From Sanguinoderma infundibulare (taxonomy: Eukaryota; Basidiomycota; Agaricomycetes; Polyporales; Polyporaceae), in the NCBI GenBank assembly GCA_032821775.1, contig JAVLRN010000007.1, positions 186,001 to 250,000 of the forward strand: a stretch of 64,000 bases of DNA. The letters run 5' to 3'. A program made the translations under genes and the position numbers. The notes beneath the pieces are model-generated. The model saw only the letters and a program-made list of their open reading frames with translations, had not been told where the DNA came from and did not search any database. Below are positions 58,043 through 64,000 of the stretch, one piece after another. Position 1 is the first letter of the stretch. The number at the start of each line of letters is the position of its first letter.

Positions 58043-58790
58043 ATGAGCCAGCAGGATATGACTCCGGAGATGAACAACGGGTCTGCAGGCCCTCCGAGCG
58101 ACGCGTCTGTGCCTGTCCCGACAGAAACCTGGTTAGTTCTCTCGTGATTCTTCCGCAAGTGGGGGATTCTCACAGTTGCATGCGTGCTCAGAGAGAAGAT
58201 TACATGGGTGGCGGTCATTAGCGCTCCGGAGGAAGTGGACCGTTTGAGCAGCGATGAGGACGATGGTGAGGGTGAAGTGATCGAGGACTCGCAGATCCTG
58301 GAGGACCTGCTGGACGAGACAGAGGTGCGGACGCACGCCGGTGGCTTATTGGACCATTGTCTTATGCTCACTTATGCGTTATGACATCGAGCTCGTCCAT
58401 TCCCATCTGAATTCCAACACCATTAACAAACTGGGCCTGCAGCAGTTCGGAGGGCATATCAAGTGGCTCTGCCTCAAGATCAAGCACGTCGGGATCACGC
58501 TGAACAGCATGATGAACCTCACGTGAGTTGCTCTTGCCTCCACCTTCCCCATGTCGCGTGTGCGGGAGCTCAGAGAGGTGTATTCAGCACACTCATTCTG
58601 TCATTCAATCTGATCAAGCATATCCTGGAGGAGATCGAGAAACACCTCGCGTCGCTCAAGACGATCTTCATCCAGAACTGTATCTCTCATATCGCCAACC
58701 TCAGTGGGCTCGCCGTGACCCTGAGGAGTCTCGAGCTTGGAGGCAACCGGCTCCGGCTTCGTCCCACATATCTGTCGCATGGCACGACGT
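58043..58790 (+). pseudogene. SDS22 (protein phosphatase 1 regulatory LRR protein) 5' fragment
   Basis: From ATG 58043 the frame gives MSQQDMTPEMNNG, then after an intron APEEVDRLSSDEDDGEGEV. It continues with DIELVHSHLNSNTINKLGLQQFG, and, past another intron, LSFNLIKHILEEIEKHLASLKTIF and LSGLAVTLRSLELGGNRL. This is the order and spacing of the first leucine-rich repeats of SDS22/PPP1R7. Repeat consensus is eroded (LCLKIKHVG for LCLRQNHI) and introns no longer keep phase. After GGNRLRL homology stops at 'cgtcccacatatc', so the later repeats and LRR cap are missing. Confidence 0.65.
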
Positions 58791-59925
58791 GTATGCTAAT
58801 GTTTTCTTATCGCTGGAAGACAGCAGGGATGTGGGCAGACATTCAGTCAGCTAGACGCACTCAATGTAAGTTCCATTGGCTAACTCACGCACAGTTACTG
58901 ACGCTGCATGCTCCCGCAGATGCATCGTACGTGTTTGCTTCGAAGTCGAGAATGTTGATGGTCCGGCTGACAGATTGAACTCTATACAGTGCGTTCAGAC
59001 GGACGCACCGACTGCCGCCATGGGATGGAGGCGGCCAGCATCGAATGAGCCTGCGGCTGGACGATGAGTGGGAGAACGCGAGCAACTCTGCCGAGCATTC
59101 AGACCGGGGCTCGCACCGGTCTCCGCATTGCAGCTCGATGAGCTGCTGGTCCGCAATCGAGGAGCATGTCGGGAATTGGTCTGCACCCTCATTCCTCTCC
59201 CGCGATACCACCTTTGACGTTCTCTTCAACATGTGGAGCTCGCGAAGCACAACCAGAACACCGGCCCTGGTAGCTGGTTCTGGGTGAAGATGCAGCTCAA
59301 CATGCTCCCTCTTTTCAAGCCTCTCTTCGCTTGCTTCGGCAAACTCAAGCCAGTCCTCAAGTCCAAGGCAACGAGGCTCGACATGCCGAAGATTGCGGTG
59401 ATCCTGCCGCTCGCAGACATGCGTGTGCCCATGGATGAATCCGGTTTTGGCAGCTTGGTGCGTCGTATCATCAGGGTTTCCTTGTGCGAGGGAGAGCTGA
59501 TTGGTGGGTGGTCCTCTAGCTCACGTGCGAAGCTCAGTGGCCTTCTGTCATCGACCCCCGCTTCGTCAACTTGCTGGGGACATTCCAGGACAACGAGTAT
59601 TTCTACATCCTCACGGTAGGTACTCTTTCCTTGTGTGGTGCAAGACCGTGCAATGCTCACTGCGGTGATAGGACTTGTACACGTATGGCGACCTGCACAC
59701 GGAGACACACCAGTGGGGTCAGTATGATGAGCTCAGACGATGACGACGGTGATGTACCATGCGCAGGGCTATGGACCTCCGTAATGACTTTGCATCTTGT
59801 ATTTTTCCTTGGAATTGTCTAATACATACATTGGAGCTCGCACCAAAATGTCTGCGAAGTGTGCAAATATATGCTACAACTGAGTCTGACTCCTCGACGG
59901 CAAATTGAAGGCCCTACGAATATAC
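58791..59925 (+). other. Unassigned coding-like fragments
   Basis: A frame at 59233-59470 reads ELAKHNQNTGPGSWFWVKMQ and LPLADMRVPMDESGFG, and another at 59560-59740 can be spliced to read LLGTFQDNEYFYIL...DLYTYGDLHTETHQWGQYD. Both look like exons of real genes but I cannot name them. They continue the pattern of adjacent host-gene pieces. Confidence 0.35.
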
Positions 59926-59929
59926 CCCG

Positions 59930-60030
59930 GCACTATGATGTTTGCAATAGCAAGGTGATGTGTTGCAACCCCCACCCTTGCCCATTTAGGGGTTGGAATC
60001 CCGGTCCAGCGTGGCAGTGCCCTTTGCAAC
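59930..60030. repeat. Short repeat block related to 55065-55215
   Basis: This contains 'tttgcaatagcaagg', 'ttgcaacccccac', 'cagcgtggcagt' and ends 'tttgcaac'. See the block at 55065-55215 for the comparison. Confidence 0.45.
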
Positions 60031-60390
60031 CTTTTGGCGGTTTTGCTGATGACGTTCTCTAGCTCGCTGATTCTCGTTCTGTTGTACTTTCTTTCCAATG
60101 TACTATTGTCACCATCTTTGGCTCAATGTAATGTGATATCATCTTGTCCACACATCTTCGCGTCCTCTTCTCCGTGATGTGTGTGCAGTTGTTGGCGTAT
60201 CATCGGTGTTGGTAGAGCAAGCATGAAACAGCATCGTACCCGTGTTCACCGCCCTCCTCGCATCCCCTGCCCACGGCCTCTATGGCCTCTGCAAGACCGC
60301 ACACATCGTCCTCTCCTTCCTCCATCCAGCCCCAGGTGCGGTCGCCCACACGTTCACGCGCTCGCAACCGGCGGACTACAATCATTTCAA

Positions 60391-60714
60391 CTCTACATCC
60401 CCGATCCCCTTTATCTCTCCTCCCGCGACCACTCCTTTCCCTGCCGCTCGGAGCTTTGGTTGCGTGCAGACGGTTCCGTTCCCCTTCGCTCCTGGTTCCT
60501 GTGCCGCCTGCACGTCTCCCTCCCCTCCACACCCAATATCAGTGGTCACTCTATGCGCGGCGGCGGAACCACTGCGCTCGCGCTTGCTGGTGTGTCTCCT
60601 CTCGTCATTCAAGCAGCTGGCTGCTGGTCCTCCGACGCTTGGCAAATCTACATGCGAAGGCATCCCGCCCTCATGCACGCCTTCCTCCTCACCCATCAAA
60701 ATCCTACTCCGTGA
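60391..60714 (+). pseudogene. Tyrosine recombinase (Crypton/DIRS-type) C-terminal remnant
   Basis: The frame reads LYIPDPLYLSSRDHSFPC, then ELWLRADGSVPLRSWFLCRL, GHSMRGGGTTALALAGV, IQAAGCWSSDAWQIYMRRHPAL and a stop at 60714. This is the C-terminal half of a tyrosine recombinase: the HxxR box (HSMR) and the nucleophile Tyr in WQIY are both present, and the W-S-S-D-A-W block is typical of agaricomycete integrase-like genes. The N-terminal core-binding domain and the first catalytic Arg are not readable upstream (60240-60390 is open in three frames without a match), so the gene is truncated. It would have been the catalytic enzyme of a mobile element. Confidence 0.75.
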
Positions 60715-63700
60715 CAACCTCCTCACACTCTCCATCTTCCGCGCTATGCGCTCCTCTCAACTTCACTCTAATAGTATTTTCTTACCGCTTGTCTGCTCCG
60801 GTTTCATCAGTAATCTATTTGAGTGTCACGGGCCGCGACCGTGGCACTCGAGTCCCGCTATTCCCTCGTGCTCGAGTCCCGTTTTTTCTCTCCCGGTTCC
60901 CTCGCTCTGGTAACCACTTCTCCCCCCTCCCTCCCGACAACAAACGAAGCAAAGCGCGGGGCGATTTAATGGCAATGAACGCGCACAGCTGAAATGAGGG
61001 GCTTGTACCGCCCTGTAATAAGCTTGGCGAGGACTTGATAGTATGACCGCTGAAGGAGGATGCATTATGTTGTAGCGACAGCGTATGGTCCTGAAAATAG
61101 ATCGACAGTCCGGTGCACAGCATAGATAGAATTGAGTGTGGACGTGACCGGACTTGAGGATGAAGCCAATCAGAAACCCTCAGACATCCATCTCGGAACG
61201 GGAAGAGAGACGGAAAGAAACCTACGGCATTTGACCATTGTCCGAACGTTTGATCCGCTCTATGCTTGAACCGTTGCGAGGTACCAGATGGAACCGCATG
61301 GAAAAGTACACAGCGAAATGCCGTCCGGCACATAGAACCGGAGTGCGTGTCGGCCCCTCCATTCAACTTCATACCGGTTAACTGCCACCCTGTCAGCAAT
61401 CGAACCATTTGTATGCAGATACTCACCGGCGAGCCCCTGCGACATGCCATGCAGCACACGCATCCGTATTTCTCCCCATTCTCACGCATCTGATATAGCC
61501 ATGTGCCGCCGGTCCAGACGCGGTAACACGCGGAGATAATCATAGTCGCTCACGTCGACCCAGGCCGAGCCAGAAGAGATGAATATTCGTCCTCCTCGTC
61601 CAAAACCATGGCATACCATTTTCGCAAAACCTCTCTTGTGTGAACGCCGACACGGGCGCCATGAGAAACCTCAGCTTTGTCCGCTGCGAAACCGGGGTCG
61701 CGAGGAGGTGAGTGTCAAATAGCAGCAGCGAGAAAGACACGACGCACCGCGGCTCCTTGCGGGATCAGTGCAAGCATGATGATCGGCCGCACAACAGACG
61801 TGTTACTCGGAGTGCTATACGTGTAGTCCGAGTTCAAGAAGATCCCGTAGTATGTAGTCGGCCGGACTCGCTGACTTCGAGTCGTTGCGCTGACTCCATG
61901 CCGCCTGCGCCTCGGGCCAAATCGGGCCGGTCTCCGGTCGTCTTCAAGCGTCTGGCAACGCTTGTCGTTTCTTCCTCTCGCCCCAGCCCTGTGCCAGCCT
62001 GAGTGCTTCCGTCTACTTATGCATAATTTCCTAATACTTCCGGTCAGCAGGTAAGCTAATCAGTGCGCAAAATCGCATTTTCTGCAGTACATGAGCTTCG
62101 CCTTCCAGAACGCAACTTCGGAGAAACCTATTTTGACAGTGACTGCCACCACCGGATCGTGTCGTCAACAACCTGACTCAGAACTGGCTTTCTTTCTGGA
62201 CACTCTAAGAGTCCAGACTTACGACGGAAGGTATGTAGGTTAAATTAGCACTGTTCGAACTCTTGCTCTTCATGAACTAGAGCTTCATATTTCCGGGATG
62301 TCAATTGAAAGCGGCGGTGACAGCGTTTTCTCAAGCACGTCTTCTTGCACTCTGGTGACCACTACTTACACGGTCCCATGGGGAAGAGCGCCTCCTGCCT
62401 TCAGACTCGCCCACTCAGATGGCAGGCTGCTTGAACCGCCCAGCGGCGTTTGTGCGAGGGTTCAACAATGCAGTACGTCCTTCTCGCTTACTATTACACT
62501 CTAGAACGGCCATGCCTCGACTGCATGGCCACCTCACACCCTCACTCAAACGCATGTCCAGCGTACAGGACGAACCCTCCTCGTCGGCCTGCATCTCTTA
62601 CGCAATCCGTTACGTCCCGCTGACACACTGCACGCAGAAACGCAAACGCCCATATGCGTGGATCCACAGGTGTGGAGACTCTACTTATCGTCCGCAGGAA
62701 ACTCCCGGCGGACAGCCAGTCACAACAATGCAGGACCCTATGGTCCCGGTTCGAATATGCCAGCCATGACGCACAACGAAGACCACCCGAGGCGTCTCTA
62801 TACGTATACCTTACCGTCGGCTGTATGTACAGCGCTCACCGGGACCACTGGCACGCGAACGTCTTTGTACGTCTTCGTCTCGCTCGCTTCTCGCCGTGTC
62901 GGACCCGCATCGCGCCCGCACTGTCCGGATCCGCCTGCTGCTCGCGCGGCCTCTTCCGCTCGCGGCAGACAATGCAGATCGCGAGCAGATTGCGTTGGCT
63001 CCGCGCGCAGATTGCGATCAGATGGGCGAATCTGCACTCCAGCGGTTTTTTCCCATTGCACTCGATTGATCACGATGGGCTTTATGTCCGCGACTCAGGT
63101 GTGGGTGGGTAAGTATGCGGTGTCCTGCGCATGCCTCGCGGCGGGCCAAGTGCGCAGACGACGTCTAGGGTAAGTACACTTCCCATTTCTCCCAGTTGCG
63201 TGTGCGCTCGTTATCTTGCATCTTGACGTACTGACTGGAAGGCGGCAAGGTCGCTCCTGGAGCGCTGAGATCGACCTTCGCTGCCGTGCTGCAAGCAGGC
63301 TTCTTGTGAGGGAAGCATTCTGGAGGCGCTGGCATGGCGGTGGCCGTAAGCCAGTTGCCATTAGCCGAGCAGTGGCGGAGGGGTTATCGCGATGCACAAT
63401 TCGGTGTGTGCCGTGCTTATCGCACCTGACCGTGACCGTCGACTGAACGAGCGACTCGGAGCAGTTGGATGTCCAAGGAGAGCGGGCGTAGAAAGTTCGT
63501 GGCCTCGGCCCTGTACAATCAATCGTCTTCTAACCCCAGGGCCCATTCAACGACGAGGACCGGACAAGAGACTTGAAAGGCTACGTAAGACGTACCTCGC
63601 CCCGCTCCGCTCCTTATCTCCTTACTCACCAGCAGGGCTTCCAAGCAGGCCAGCTGAGACGGCCTGGTGCCATATCGCACCAGCCGTGGCCGCAAATCGC

Positions 63701-64000
63701 GCTATCGGCGACTTCGCGTGCGCGGGCACACGACACGAAAAATGGTCGACCGATTGTGCTTTATAACGCGCAGTGGCAGCTGGCTCTTCTTTCCTGCAGC
63801 GTCCTATCTCTCGATCCTCCTTTCGAGACGCCCCGGGCTTGTGAACTCTTCCAAGCAAAGAACCCACCGAACGGAAGGCTCAAGGGAGCGGAGTCCGCCG
63901 TCAGCCCGTCAGCAGTCGCTGGGGCGTCGCGTGAGGTTTCAGACCACCGCCTCTGTCTTCCCACCGACCATCGGTAATGAATAAACCGCATCTCGGTCAT
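60715..64000. other. No gene recognised
   Basis: Many frames of 60-240 codons occur on both strands but none shows a domain, a consistent exon chain or a recognisable motif. A few stretches look coding (62092-62235 plus, readable as ATSEKPILTVTATTGSCRQQ; 62290-62475 plus), possibly exons of an unknown gene. The area may be decayed duplicate or mobile sequence next to the recombinase remnant. Confidence 0.35.

Noticed and set aside
55069..60029. GTTGCAAA at 55069 and TTTGCAAC at 60029 as terminal inverted repeats of one transposon
   Set aside because: Only eight bases match in inverted orientation, while longer similarity between the two blocks is in direct orientation. I report the blocks only as related repeats.
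1..64000. CRISPR arrays, operons, ribosome-binding sites and tRNA or rRNA genes
   Set aside because: The window is eukaryotic. No spaced direct-repeat array is present, and by eye I found no cloverleaf-like segment with A and B boxes or any rRNA sequence.

Overview
This is eukaryotic, fungal DNA, most likely from a basidiomycete of the Agaricomycetes (a polypore-like mushroom). Nearly every gene is cut by short GT-AG introns of about 45-130 bp, very small exons occur, and the recognisable proteins have typical basidiomycete architectures: division-1 chitin synthase, cytosolic GH2 beta-mannosidase, EB1, a histidine acid phosphatase and MCT-type permeases. Splice models were worked out by hand from reading frame, intron phase and family conservation, so boundaries should be read as good to a few bases unless marked otherwise.

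Layout. (1) 0-16 kb is a decayed, repeatedly duplicated block. It holds a full-length but broken GPI16/PIG-T gene (2.1-4.3 kb), one intact MCT-like permease (4.5-6.2 kb), a partial GPI16 copy and two broken permease copies (8.4-9.8 and 13.1-14.8 kb), two copies of an unknown ~213-residue gene (7.3-8.0 and 10.3-11.0 kb), and a protein with a possible PD-(D/E)XK nuclease signature (11.6-12.7 kb). (2) 17-27.5 kb is ordinary genome: chitin synthase, a Ser-rich unknown, an F-box protein and EB1. (3) 29.9-36.1 kb is a large inverted repeat whose arms carry two near-identical divergent unknown genes. Between them sit a second protein with the PD-(D/E)XK-like pattern and a smaller inverted pair of permease exon fragments. 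(4) 37-55 kb is again dense and intact: a single-pass membrane protein, two more permeases, beta-mannosidase, an unknown, a membrane-anchored histidine acid phosphatase and another unknown. (5) 55-61 kb is a mosaic of host-gene fragments (RPS26, a probable MscS channel N-terminus, a probable Argonaute N-terminus, SDS22) followed by a tyrosine-recombinase remnant. I recognise nothing in 61-64 kb.

The most interesting signal is that two separated loci, 7-12.7 kb and 30-36 kb, repeat one composition: a PD-(D/E)XK-like protein plus a duplicated pair of small genes (213/212 and 229/227 residues) with a shared N-terminal 'PPxLxYGW' region, all among inverted or direct repeats and permease debris. 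This may be a mobile or selfish gene module of mushroom-forming fungi, but the function is unknown. The second notable theme is birth and death of the permease family: five loci share intron positions and mostly identical exon lengths, three are intact, and the broken ones each show a distinct inactivating lesion.
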